Shown here in pieces: positions 55,930-64,000 of a stretch of 64,000 nt of DNA. Under the pieces are notes generated by a model that had not been told where the DNA came from, made no database searches, and saw nothing but the letters and a program-made list of their open reading frames with translations. The number at the start of each line of letters is the position of its first letter. Position 1 is the first letter of the stretch. The position numbers were made by a program, and so were the translations under genes. Source of the DNA: Aquiflexum sp. TKW24L (lineage in GTDB: Bacteria; Bacteroidota; Bacteroidia; Cytophagales; Cyclobacteriaceae); assembly GCF_023502205.1 (NCBI RefSeq), contig NZ_JAMFLG010000014.1:62001-126000 (forward strand). The letters are read 5' to 3'.

Positions 55930-58560
55930 CTACAACTTCCCCAGCGCCTCATTCAATGCCTTAATTTTTGCTTCAGCATCTGCCTGCTTTTTCCTTTCAT
56001 TTTCCAGAACTGCAGCAGGAGCACCTGATACAAATCTTTCGTTATTTAGCTTTTTTGCAACTGAATCCAAAAAGCCTTGTGCATATGCCAGCTCTTTAAT
56101 AAGGTTCTCTTTTTCCTTCTCCAAATCTAATTTATCATCCATTGGGATAAAACACTCATCAGATTTCACCACAAAACTTATGGCATTCTCCACTTTTTGA
56201 CCAAAGGTGACTTCAGATAAGTTTGCGAGTTTTTTCAAAACTGCTTCGAAATTCCTGTAAAGGTTTTCCTGCTTGGTATTAACAGTTAGGGAAAATGATT
56301 CCTTTGGAGAAATTCCTTTAGAAGCTCTGGTATTTCTGATTTGGGAGACTACTTCAAAAATCTGGGTTGCCTCGGAGATCAGTTTAGAGTCAAAGCTTTT
56401 TGCTTTTGGCCAAGCTGTGATGATAAGTGCCTCTTCTGTTTTTCTTTCTTTGATCTGATGCCAAAGTTCTTCGCTGAGAAATGGCATAAATGGATGCAAG
56501 ATTTTGAGTATATCTTCAAAGAAAACAATCGTCCTGTCAAAAGTTTTTTGATCAATCGGTTGTTGGTAAGAAGGTTTGATCATCTCCAGATACCAGGAGC
56601 AGAAATCATCCCACACCAACTTGTAGGTTGCCATCAGGGCGTCTGAGATCCTGAACTTCTGAAAGTGGTCCTCGATTTCGGTCAATGCTTGATTGAAGCG
56701 GTTTTCAAACCAATTGATGGAGGCGAGATTTTCAGCGCCATCCAGTTTTGGGTCAATTTCCCATCCCTGTACGAGGCGGTAAGCATTCCAGATTTTGTTG
56801 GCAAAATTCCTTCCCTGTTCTACCAGTTTCTCATCATAAGGCAAATCATTTCCGGCAGGCGAGCTAAAAAGCATGCCTGTACGGACTCCATCTGCACCAA
56901 AATTTTTGATCAAGTCAAGAGGATCGGGAGAATTTCCCAGAGATTTGGACATCTTTCTTCCAAGTTTGTCCCTAACAATTCCTGTCAGGTAAACATTGCT
57001 GAAGGGTTTCTCTCCTGTGTATTCGTATCCCGCTATAATCATCCTTGCCACCCAGAAAAATAAAATTTCAGGAGCAGTGACCAAGTCATTCGTAGGATAG
57101 TAGTATTTCAGGTCTTCATTTTTCTCGCCTGTGGCAAAAAAATCTGTGTCAAAAACTGACATCGGCCAAAGCCATGAAGAAAACCAAGTATCCAAAACAT
57201 CCTCATCCTGTTTCAGGTCTTCAAGAGATAACATGGTGCCATATTTTTCATTTGCCATTACTAAGGCTTCTGCTTTGGATTTGGCAACAACATATTCACC
57301 ATTAGGAAGGTAAAAAGCAGGAATCTGATGTCCCCACCAAAGTTGGCGTGAGATGCACCAATCTCTTACATTTTCCATCCAAGAGCGGTACATATTTTTG
57401 AATTTTGGTGGATAAAGCTGGACGATGTCATCCATAACAGCGATCAAGGCAGGTTTGGTGATGTCCTCCATTTTCAAAAACCATTGCAAAGAAAGCTTAG
57501 GCTCTACCACTGCATTGGTCCTTTCGGAATGGCCGACATTGGATTTGTAGTCTTCGATTTTTTCCAATTGACCAACTTCTTCCAATTGTTTCGCAATCCT
57601 TTTTCTAGCTATGAACCTGTCTTCTCCGATCAGAATCTGAGCTTTTTCATTTAGCGTGCCATCGTCATTTAGGATATCGATGACTGGAAGTTTGTGCTTG
57701 AGGCCGAGTTCATAGTCATTGATGTCATGCGCAGGGGTGACTTTCAGACAACCTGTTCCAAATTCCATGTCCACATAATCATCCTCAATAATGGGAATGG
57801 CACGGTCGATCAAGGGAATGATGGCTTTTTTTCCTTTCAGGTGAGTGAATCTCAGATCATTTGGATTGATACAGATCGCCACATCAGCCATGATTGTTTC
57901 TGGTCGGGTTGTGGCGATGGTTAGGAATTCATCCTCAGTTCCTTCGATTTTATATTTGATGTAATACAGTTTGGAGGCAATTTCTTTCATGATTACCTCA
58001 TCATCAGAAAGGGCCGTTTTTCCCTGCGGATCCCAGTTGACCATGCGGATACCACGGTATATTTTCCCTTTTTTATGCAGATCCACAAAGACAGAAATCA
58101 CCGCATCACTCAGGTCGGCATCCATGGTGAATTTGGTCCTGTCCCAATCGCATGACGCACCCAATTTCTTCAACTGTTCGAGGATGATACCTCCGTATTT
58201 CTCCTTCCATTCCATCGCATACCTGAGGAATTCCTCTCGGGAAATGGATTTTTTGTCGATACCTCTCTCCTTGAGCATGGCTACAACTTTCGCCTCTGTG
58301 GCGATGGAAGCATGGTCAGTTCCCGGAACCCAACAGGCGTTTTTGCCTTCCATGCGGGCTTTTCGAATCAATACATCCTGAATCGTATTGTTGAGCATGT
58401 GTCCCATGTGCAGCACTCCAGTGACATTTGGTGGGGGGATGACAATGGTATAGGGCTCTTTGGAATGGTCGACTTTGGAGGAGAAAAATTTGTTTTCCAT
58501 CCAATAGGCATACCATTTTGATTCGGTGGCTTCAGGATTGTATTTGGTAGCTAATGACAT
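55930..58560 (-). CDS. valS: Valyl-tRNA synthetase
   Basis: An 876-residue class I synthetase from the ATG at 58560; an in-frame TTG 36 bases upstream is less likely. The HIGH-type motif is [18 protein letters not shown], the editing domain includes [13 protein letters not shown], the KMSKS motif is [15 protein letters not shown], and the C-terminal coiled coil ([14 protein letters not shown]) is typical of ValRS. It charges tRNA-Val and hydrolyses mischarged Thr-tRNA-Val. Transcribed leftwards as a single gene. Confidence 0.98.
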   Translation of the reverse strand: MSLATKYNPEATESKWYAYWMENKFFSSKVDHSKEPYTIVIPPPNVTGVLHMGHMLNNTIQDVLIRKARMEGKNACWVPGTDHASIATEAKVVAMLKERGIDKKSISREEFLRYAMEWKEKYGGIILEQLKKLGASCDWDRTKFTMDADLSDAVISVFVDLHKKGKIYRGIRMVNWDPQGKTALSDDEVIMKEIASKLYYIKYKIEGTEDEFLTIATTRPETIMADVAICINPNDLRFTHLKGKKAIIPLIDRAIPIIEDDYVDMEFGTGCLKVTPAHDINDYELGLKHKLPVIDILNDDGTLNEKAQILIGEDRFIARKRIAKQLEEVGQLEKIEDYKSNVGHSERTNAVVEPKLSLQWFLKMEDITKPALIAVMDDIVQLYPPKFKNMYRSWMENVRDWCISRQLWWGHQIPAFYLPNGEYVVAKSKAEALVMANEKYGTMLSLEDLKQDEDVLDTWFSSWLWPMSVFDTDFFATGEKNEDLKYYYPTNDLVTAPEILFFWVARMIIAGYEYTGEKPFSNVYLTGIVRDKLGRKMSKSLGNSPDPLDLIKNFGADGVRTGMLFSSPAGNDLPYDEKLVEQGRNFANKIWNAYRLVQGWEIDPKLDGAENLASINWFENRFNQALTEIEDHFQKFRISDALMATYKLVWDDFCSWYLEMIKPSYQQPIDQKTFDRTIVFFEDILKILHPFMPFLSEELWHQIKERKTEEALIITAWPKAKSFDSKLISEATQIFEVVSQIRNTRASKGISPKESFSLTVNTKQENLYRNFEAVLKKLANLSEVTFGQKVENAISFVVKSDECFIPMDDKLDLEKEKENLIKELAYAQGFLDSVAKKLNNERFVSGAPAAVLENERKKQADAEAKIKALNEALGKL

Positions 58561-58736
58561 AATTGGTTTTAAGCTTTGTAAAACTTCAAGGCGCAAAATT
58601 AACAGAAAATCCTTAGCTAAGGGTACTGAGTGAGGAATTTGGGTGAATTGGTTTTATATAGTCCATGGTCAATAGTCCATAGACCATACGGTTCGATTAT
58701 AATTTTGAAGCACTTTATATTTGATTATGATTCAGT

Positions 58737-59522
58737 TCAATCATGATAAAAAAATTCGCTTCTGCCTTTTTGTTGAAATCCGAAATGTCTATCAAATTCG
58801 TTTTGCATGCTTAATTTGCCTTTGTCATCATAAAAATATTGGAAAGCATCTTGACGATCACCGGTAATACTTCCAATGTTTCCTGCTTCTTTAGCTTCAA
58901 GAAGGTTTCCATTATAGCGGTAAAACAACATTTCAATTTTTGATTCTTCCTGACCTTTAGCAGTTTTCCAATGATGGGAAATTCTTCCTTGTGAATCATA
59001 TTCAAATATTTCCAATTCACTTCCTGTTGCAAATGGATACTCGATTTGTGTCAGCTTATTTTGGGTATCATAATAGTATTTGGCCAAGACTCTTTTGATT
59101 TCTGTTGAACTCGTATAAAATATTTCTTCCACGAGATTTTGTGAATTGTAAGAGTATTCTCTTGTTGATTGCCAAATTGGCTTGTGGTTGATGAATGTAA
59201 AATTTAAAGAAGATTTCACTCTTTCATCAACCGAAAAATAATTCAAGCCAATGGAAAGGGTGTCCTGATTTTGATTTCGGATTACATGATAAGTGATATT
59301 TCCGGGATTTGGATAGTATATTTCCCTAGTAGAAAAAATGGTTTTCGAATCTCCTACATAGACCAAAACATGGCTCAACTTATCGGATGGATAATCAAGC
59401 TGTAGGGACATGATTTGCCTCAATTCACTTTCAAGAGAAAGGGAAGTTAAATCGGCATCTTCAGAGAAATTGCAAGCTTGAAGAAAAATCAAAAGTAGAA
59501 AGACAATGGGTAAATTTTTCAT
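58737..59522 (-). CDS. Hypothetical lipoprotein with YD/RHS-like repeats
   Basis: A 261-residue lipoprotein: signal peptide with lipobox FLQAC (Cys17). The mature protein is beta-rich with Tyr-Asp containing turns (YYDTQNKLTQIEYPF, FEYDSQGRISHHWK, YFYDDKGKLSMQN), which resemble single RHS/YD-type repeats. Function unknown; such proteins are common surface or periplasmic lipoproteins in Bacteroidota. It is monocistronic, upstream of valS. Confidence 0.7.
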   Translation of the reverse strand: MKNLPIVFLLLIFLQACNFSEDADLTSLSLESELRQIMSLQLDYPSDKLSHVLVYVGDSKTIFSTREIYYPNPGNITYHVIRNQNQDTLSIGLNYFSVDERVKSSLNFTFINHKPIWQSTREYSYNSQNLVEEIFYTSSTEIKRVLAKYYYDTQNKLTQIEYPFATGSELEIFEYDSQGRISHHWKTAKGQEESKIEMLFYRYNGNLLEAKEAGNIGSITGDRQDAFQYFYDDKGKLSMQNEFDRHFGFQQKGRSEFFYHD

Positions 59523-59797
59523 AACTATAAACTTACTGATCGGATTGATATTTTCAAAATAAATTGAATTGGGATGTCGAACATAAACGAAGTTTGATTC
59601 TGATTATTTCTTAAATGGATTACAACCTATAGCTGATCTACTCCCTACCTATAGCAAAGTAGAGGACTACTTAAGGGTTTCTAGACAATTGACCAATACT
59701 TCTCCATGAAACGCCATTTATTACTCAGTACTTGATTTGGTTATAAGTCTATGAAGGTTAAGGATGATCTCCAATTTATCAATCTCCAAAATCAAAA

Positions 59798-59821
59798 AAA
59801 CCAGAGAAGGATCCCTGGTTT
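59798..59821 (-). terminator. Terminator of accC
   Basis: The stem AAACCAG/CTGGTTT (7 bp, 10-base loop) is followed, read leftwards, by a T run. The remaining part of 59523-59797 holds no gene or motif that I can support. Confidence 0.75.
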
Positions 59822-59847
59822 TGATTTGTATTAGAAAGCTATGAATT

Positions 59848-61197
59848 CTATTTTTTTATTATCGAGAAGTCAAAAGTCTCCAAGAATTTTGTCGTGTAGT
59901 TCCCATTCCGAAATTCAAAATCGTCCAAGAGTGCAATATGGAATGGAATTGTGGTCTTGATGCCATCTATGACAAATTCCTCCAAAGCCCTTTTCATCCT
60001 TACAATCACTTCCTCCCTTGATTGTCCACTGACAATAAGCTTAGCGATCATGGAGTCATAGTTTGGCGGAATGACATACCCTGCATATACGTGACTGTCC
60101 ACCCTGACTCCTCTGCCACCCGGCATGTGAAGGTTCAAAATTTTGCCTGGGCTAGGTCGGAAGCCATTGGCCGGATCTTCCGCATTAATCCTGCATTCCA
60201 TGGCAAAAAGCTTAGGATAATAGTTTTTTCCGGAGATTTTTTCGCCTGCAGCGACTTTGATCTGTTCTTTGATCAAATCAAAATCAGTCACTTCCTCGGT
60301 AATCGGATGCTCTACCTGGATACGGGTATTCATTTCCATAAAGTAGAAGTTGCGGTGCTTATCCACCAAAAACTCCACCGTACCTGCACCTTCATAAGCT
60401 ATGGCTTCAGCACCTTTGACGGCCGCTTTTCCCATGGCTTCCCTAAGCTCATCAGTCATGAATGGAGAAGGGGTTTCTTCCAATAATTTTTGGTGTCTTC
60501 TTTGGATCGAACAGTCTCTTTCAGATAAGTGACAAGCTTTTCCGTTACTGTCTCCCACGATCTGGATTTCAATATGTCGAGGTTCCTCTACGTATTTTTC
60601 TAAGTAAAGCGCATCATTTCCAAATGCCGCACCTGATTCCTGACGGGCATCATCCCATGATTTTTTGAATTCACCTTCATTTCTGACTATCCTCATTCCA
60701 CGGCCACCACCCCCGGCAGTTGCCTTGAGGATGACAGGATAACCCATTTCTTTGGCTACTTTGATTCCTTGCTCGATGGAGTCCAATAGGCCGTCAGATC
60801 CAGGGATTGTTGGGACTCCTGCAATTCTCATGGTTGCTTTGGCTGTCGCCTTGTCACCCATTTTATTGATCATTTCAGGACTTGCGCCTATGAATTTGAT
60901 GCCGTATTCTTCACAAATTCTTGAAAATTCAGCATTTTCAGACAAGAATCCGTACCCTGGGTGGATGGCGTCGGCATTGGTGATTTCTGCCGCTGCGATT
61001 ATCCTTGGGATGTTTAGATATGATTCCCTACTTGGAGCAGGACCGATGCATACCGCTTCATCAGCAAAGCGAACATGAAGGCTGTCTTTGTCGGCTGTAG
61101 AATAGACAGCGACCGTTTTGATGCCCATTTCCTTGCAGGTTCTGATAACCCTAAGGGCGATTTCTCCTCTGTTGGCGATTAATATTTTTTTAAACAC
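59848..61197 (-). CDS. accC: Acetyl-CoA carboxylase biotin carboxylase subunit
   Basis: A 449-residue biotin carboxylase beginning at a GTG ([19 protein letters not shown]). ATP-grasp motifs include [34 protein letters not shown], the catalytic [19 protein letters not shown] region in shorter parts, and [16 protein letters not shown]. It carboxylates biotin on AccB using ATP and bicarbonate, the first half of malonyl-CoA synthesis. It lies 27 bases after accB, in one operon. Confidence 0.98.
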   Translation of the reverse strand: MFKKILIANRGEIALRVIRTCKEMGIKTVAVYSTADKDSLHVRFADEAVCIGPAPSRESYLNIPRIIAAAEITNADAIHPGYGFLSENAEFSRICEEYGIKFIGASPEMINKMGDKATAKATMRIAGVPTIPGSDGLLDSIEQGIKVAKEMGYPVILKATAGGGGRGMRIVRNEGEFKKSWDDARQESGAAFGNDALYLEKYVEEPRHIEIQIVGDSNGKACHLSERDCSIQRRHQKLLEETPSPFMTDELREAMGKAAVKGAEAIAYEGAGTVEFLVDKHRNFYFMEMNTRIQVEHPITEEVTDFDLIKEQIKVAAGEKISGKNYYPKLFAMECRINAEDPANGFRPSPGKILNLHMPGGRGVRVDSHVYAGYVIPPNYDSMIAKLIVSGQSREEVIVRMKRALEEFVIDGIKTTIPFHIALLDDFEFRNGNYTTKFLETFDFSIIKK

Positions 61198-61224
61198 AGT
61201 TAGTTCAGGTTAGTGAAACAAAAA

Positions 61225-61698
61225 TCATCCTGCAGGATCAACTAGGAAAAGCGGCTGGTCATATTCAACGGGAGTTGCATTGTCTACCAATACCTTGACA
61301 ATTTTTCCTGAAACTTCAGATTCGATTTCATTGAATAGCTTCATTGCCTCGATGATACAAACTGTCTGTCCGGCCGTGACGGTATCACCCACAGATACAA
61401 AAGGATCTGAATCAGGATTGGAAGTACGGTAGAATGTACCGATCATAGGAGATTTAATCTCAACCAATCTAGATGTTTCTTCTTTTGCAGGAGCCGCAGG
61501 AGCTGGGGCCGCAGCAATTGCCACAGGAGCAATAGGAGCACTTACTATTGGCGCTGCCGGTGCTGCTTCGTATTTTACTGCAGGAGCCTCAGCATATTTT
61601 TTTATTGAAAGTTTAAATTCTTCAGTTTCAATTTTTACTTCTGCCAGGCCTGAATTTGAGATGAAGTCTATTAAATCCTGGATTTCTTTTGCTTTCAT
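61225..61698 (-). CDS. accB: Acetyl-CoA carboxylase biotin carboxyl carrier protein
   Basis: A 157-residue BCCP. The N-terminal region ([20 protein letters not shown]) is followed by a flexible Ala/Pro-rich linker (about 40-75) and the biotinyl domain. The biotinylated Lys is K120 in [10 protein letters not shown]. It carries CO2 between AccC and the carboxyltransferase. It follows efp after 108 bases containing a hairpin and precedes accC by 27 bases. Confidence 0.97.
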   Translation of the reverse strand: MKAKEIQDLIDFISNSGLAEVKIETEEFKLSIKKYAEAPAVKYEAAPAAPIVSAPIAPVAIAAAPAPAAPAKEETSRLVEIKSPMIGTFYRTSNPDSDPFVSVGDTVTAGQTVCIIEAMKLFNEIESEVSGKIVKVLVDNATPVEYDQPLFLVDPAG

Positions 61699-61764
61699 AA
61701 TATGTCTGTTTTAGGAAAACCCTTATTAAATATTTGGGTTAAGGTTTGGTTTGGTATAAAAACA

Positions 61765-61802
61765 AATAAGCTATGTAATTTAGGTAAATCACATAGCTTA
61801 TT
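61765..61802 (-). terminator. Terminator between efp and accB
   Basis: A 12-bp stem (AATAAGCTATGT/ACATAGCTTATT) extended inside past a mismatch by ATTT/AAAT. Read leftwards it is followed by TTTGTTTTTAT. It lies immediately after the efp stop and may reduce read-through into accBC. Confidence 0.8.
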
Positions 61803-61806
61803 AAAA

Positions 61807-62370
61807 TTATTTTACTCTTTCGGAATAAGATCCGTCTCTTGTATCTACTTTGATCATGATGTCCTGCTCGACAAATAATGGGACCATCACAATTGCACCT
61901 GTTTCTAAAGTTGCAGGTTTTTGTGCATTTGTTGCGGTGTCACCTTTTATGCCTGGTTCGGTATAGGTGATCATCAATTCTACAAAAGGAGGAAGTTCAA
62001 CAGAAATGGGAGTTTCAGTTTCGGCATGAACCAGTATATCTACGGTTTGGCCTTCCTTTAGGAGTTTTGGTCTTTCGATGAGTTTTTCTTGGATGGAGAT
62101 TTGTTCGAAATTTTCTGTGTCCATGAAATTGTAACCCAAATCATCTTGGTAAATGAACTGGTGTGGTCTTTTTTCAACCCGTGCAGTGATTACCTTTTCA
62201 CCTGCTGTGTAAGTTTTGTCCAAAACTTTCCCTGAGGTAAGGCTTTTCATTTTGGTTCTTACAAAAGCGCCTCCTTTTCCGGGTTTGACATGTTGGAAAT
62301 CCACTATCGTAAAGATGTCGTTATTTATTTCCAGACATAATCCTGTTTTGAAATCTGCAGTACTTGCCAT
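61807..62370 (-). CDS. efp: Elongation factor P
   Basis: A 187-residue EF-P with three beta-barrel domains. The N-terminal loop carrying the modification site reads HVKPGKGGAFVRTKMK, with Lys at the tip. The C-terminal signature is PLFVEQDIMIKVDTRDGSYSERVK in part. EF-P relieves ribosome stalling at consecutive prolines. It starts 27 bases after fabH and is followed by a strong hairpin. Confidence 0.97.
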   Translation of the reverse strand: MASTADFKTGLCLEINNDIFTIVDFQHVKPGKGGAFVRTKMKSLTSGKVLDKTYTAGEKVITARVEKRPHQFIYQDDLGYNFMDTENFEQISIQEKLIERPKLLKEGQTVDILVHAETETPISVELPPFVELMITYTEPGIKGDTATNAQKPATLETGAIVMVPLFVEQDIMIKVDTRDGSYSERVK

Positions 62371-62397
62371 TATTATATTTTGGTTTTATGTTATTTG

Positions 62398-63396
62398 TTA
62401 TTTTGGGTCATAGCCCCATTTCAGGTAAATCGATCCCCAGGTGAATCCTCCTCCAAATGCAGCCAAGATAATATTGTCTCCTTTTTTCATTCTAGATTCG
62501 TAATCCCACAGACACAAGGGGAGGGTGCCTGCAGTGGTATTTCCGTATTTTTCAATATTGAGCATGACTTTGTCGGGACCGATTCCCATCCTATTGGCTG
62601 TGGCATCAATGATCCGCTTATTGGCTTGATGCGGTACGAGCCATGAAACATCAGCTGCTGTGAGGTTATTCCGCTCCATGATTTCAGCGCTGACTTCAGC
62701 CATATTTGTTACTGCAAATTTGAAAACAGATGCGCCTTCTTGAAATGCATAATGTTCACGGGCAGCAAGGGTCTCCATTGTAGCAGGCTTCCGGCTTCCT
62801 CCGGCTTTCATGTGAAGGTAAGGAGCTCCCGAGCCATCTGAGTGCAAAAGTGAATCCATGATTCCAACTTCTTCAGAGGTAGGTTCCAATAAGACTGCAC
62901 CGCCGCCATCACCAAAAATGATGCAGGTCGCACGGTCTTGGTAATCAATGATAGAAGACATTTTATCCGCACCGATGATGATCACTTTTTTGTGCATTCC
63001 GGTTTCGATAAATTGGCTTCCAATGGTCAAAGCATATAAAAATCCTGAGCAAGCAGCAGAGATGTCAAAACTGTAGCTATTTACTGCTCCTACTCCATCA
63101 GCTATGATATTGGCGGTAGCTGGAAATGGCATATCGGGAGTCACAGTGGCGCAGATAATCAGGTCGATGTCCTCAGGATTTGTGTTTGTCTTTTCCAATA
63201 ATCCTTTGACAGCATGTATCCCAATGACAGAAGTCCCTTTATCTTCACCTTTAAGGATTCTTCGCTCCTTAATTCCTGTTCGGGTTAGAATCCATTCATC
63301 ATTTGTGTCGACCATGGTTTCTAGTTCACGGTTGGTCAATATGTAATCCGGTACCCAACCTTGTACTCCCGTGATGACTGCTCTGGTTTTTTTCAT
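62398..63396 (-). CDS. fabH: Beta-ketoacyl-ACP synthase III
   Basis: A 332-residue KAS III. The catalytic Cys is in [13 protein letters not shown], the His in [11 protein letters not shown] and the Asn in [29 protein letters not shown] is the family start. It condenses an acyl-CoA primer with malonyl-ACP to begin fatty acid synthesis; Bacteroidota enzymes often take branched primers. Here plsX is not interposed between rpmF and fabH. It shares a leftward cluster with efp and accBC. Confidence 0.97.
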   Translation of the reverse strand: MKKTRAVITGVQGWVPDYILTNRELETMVDTNDEWILTRTGIKERRILKGEDKGTSVIGIHAVKGLLEKTNTNPEDIDLIICATVTPDMPFPATANIIADGVGAVNSYSFDISAACSGFLYALTIGSQFIETGMHKKVIIIGADKMSSIIDYQDRATCIIFGDGGGAVLLEPTSEEVGIMDSLLHSDGSGAPYLHMKAGGSRKPATMETLAAREHYAFQEGASVFKFAVTNMAEVSAEIMERNNLTAADVSWLVPHQANKRIIDATANRMGIGPDKVMLNIEKYGNTTAGTLPLCLWDYESRMKKGDNIILAAFGGGFTWGSIYLKWGYDPK

Positions 63397-63612
63397 TCAA
63401 CTTATGTTTGAAGCCCTAAGGTAGGTGGAATTATCCTAAGATATGAGGCTTTGTGTGGTTTTGGATTTTGATCTTGAGACTACGATGAAATTATAACCAA
63501 GGTGACAAAATTATCTAAAATGTGCTTTTCCACCAAAAGTTTTTGGTATTAGAATGGTAGTATAGGTTAATACAGCCTTCAGGGGTTTATCCACAGGATA
63601 TATGGAAAATAA

Positions 63613-63644
63613 AAATCCATCCCGAATAGCTTCAGGATGGATTT
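63613..63644 (-). terminator. Terminator of the DUF177-rpmF unit
   Basis: A perfect 10-bp stem (AAATCCATCC/GGATGGATTT) with a 12-base loop. Read leftwards TTTTATTTT follows. It separates rpmF from fabH, so fabH likely has its own promoter in 63400-63600. Confidence 0.82.
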
Positions 63645-63669
63645 ATCAAAAGGACTTTGTAAATGTCGA

Positions 63670-63861
63670 TTATGCAAGAACTTCTTTTTCCATGATAACC
63701 TGTCCTTTGTAGTACAGTTTGCCATCAAGCCAGAATGCTCTGTGGGGTAAATGAAATTCCCCTGTAGTGGGGCATTGTGCAAGACCTGGAGCTGTCAACT
63801 TATAGTGAGTTCTTCTTTTGTCTCTTCTGGTTTTCGAAATTTTTCGTTTAGGATGTGCCAT
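63670..63861 (-). CDS. rpmF: 50S ribosomal protein L32
   Basis: A 63-residue L32 beginning [20 protein letters not shown] and continuing with [20 protein letters not shown]. Only one of the four zinc cysteines seen in many L32 proteins is present, so this is the zinc-free form common in Bacteroidota. It follows the DUF177 gene by 17 bases, the usual pairing. Confidence 0.97.
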   Translation of the reverse strand: MAHPKRKISKTRRDKRRTHYKLTAPGLAQCPTTGEFHLPHRAFWLDGKLYYKGQVIMEKEVLA

Positions 63862-63878
63862 CTCTATACTATTTTAGA

Positions 63879-64000
63879 TTAATCTTTTTTCTTTAGTTTA
63901 TTTAATATTTCCCATCTGGGATCGGCTGGTTTTTCCTGTTGACTTTCCTCATCAGAATCATCTGCCTCATTTTCTTTTTCTTCCGAAAGGTAGATCAAAC
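63879..64000 (-). CDS. C-terminal end of a DUF177 (YceD-like) protein, cut by the window edge
   Basis: Read leftwards, 39 codons run from the window edge to a TAA at 63879-63881. The product ends with an acidic stretch (EADDSDEESQQE) and DPRWEILNKLKKKD, the characteristic DUF177 ending. DUF177 proteins are encoded directly upstream of rpmF in most bacteria and have been linked to 23S rRNA accumulation. The N-terminal part lies outside the window. Confidence 0.85.
   Translation of the reverse strand, partial: LIYLSEEKENEADDSDEESQQEKPADPRWEILNKLKKKD

Overview
The window reads as chromosome of a low-to-moderate GC member of the Bacteroidota, most likely order Cytophagales and plausibly family Cyclobacteriaceae (inference). 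Supporting signs are a type IX secretion C-terminal sorting domain, a Bacteroidota-type LptE lipoprotein, DUF4920 and YaiO families, weak or absent Shine-Dalgarno sequences, many lipoproteins, and the order DUF177-rpmF-fabH-efp-accB-accC at the right edge. No rRNA, tRNA, CRISPR array or insertion sequence was seen.

Left part (0-31 kb). A three-gene amidohydrolase operon is transcribed leftwards; two of its three proteins have lost the usual metal ligands. It is followed by a rightward operon: lone receiver-domain regulator, HEAT-like membrane protein, family 2 polysaccharide synthase, TPR/YaiO outer-membrane barrel, and an unrecognised membrane-anchored protein. An LTA-synthase-like enzyme lies convergent to it. 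This looks like a compact, regulated trans-envelope glycan system. Next come small metabolic and redox genes (msrA, DUF4920, a cytochrome c'-like lipoprotein), DUF983, a Tat-exported alkaline phosphatase, DUF2237, proBA, a large repeat-rich type IX-secreted surface protein broken by an apparent frameshift, corA translationally coupled to a receiver-domain protein, and groES-groL.

Middle (31-40 kb). The housekeeping run is miaB, a sigma-54 activator, lptE, a TPR protein and secG, followed by an S41 protease, an FtsE-like ATPase, fructose-6-phosphate aldolase and the SRP RNA.

Exopolysaccharide locus (40.3-55.6 kb). Wza-like and Wzc-like export proteins are followed by a sugar-nucleotide set resembling WbpE, WbpD and WbpB (2,3-diacetamido-uronic acid synthesis), a PglD/NeuD-type acetyltransferase, a flippase, a polymerase, a GT4 enzyme, and a DUF354 protein. 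The set ends with an unusual fusion of a class-II glutaminase to a WbpG-like N-acetyl-sugar amidotransferase and an initiating sugar-phosphate transferase without an evident membrane helix. Together these could build a repeat unit containing an acetamidino-uronic acid. Three degenerate, repeat-rich noncoding stretches separate or flank the blocks.

Right end (55.9-64 kb). valS, a lipoprotein gene, then the fatty-acid and translation cluster accC, accB, efp, fabH, rpmF and the end of a DUF177 gene, all leftward.
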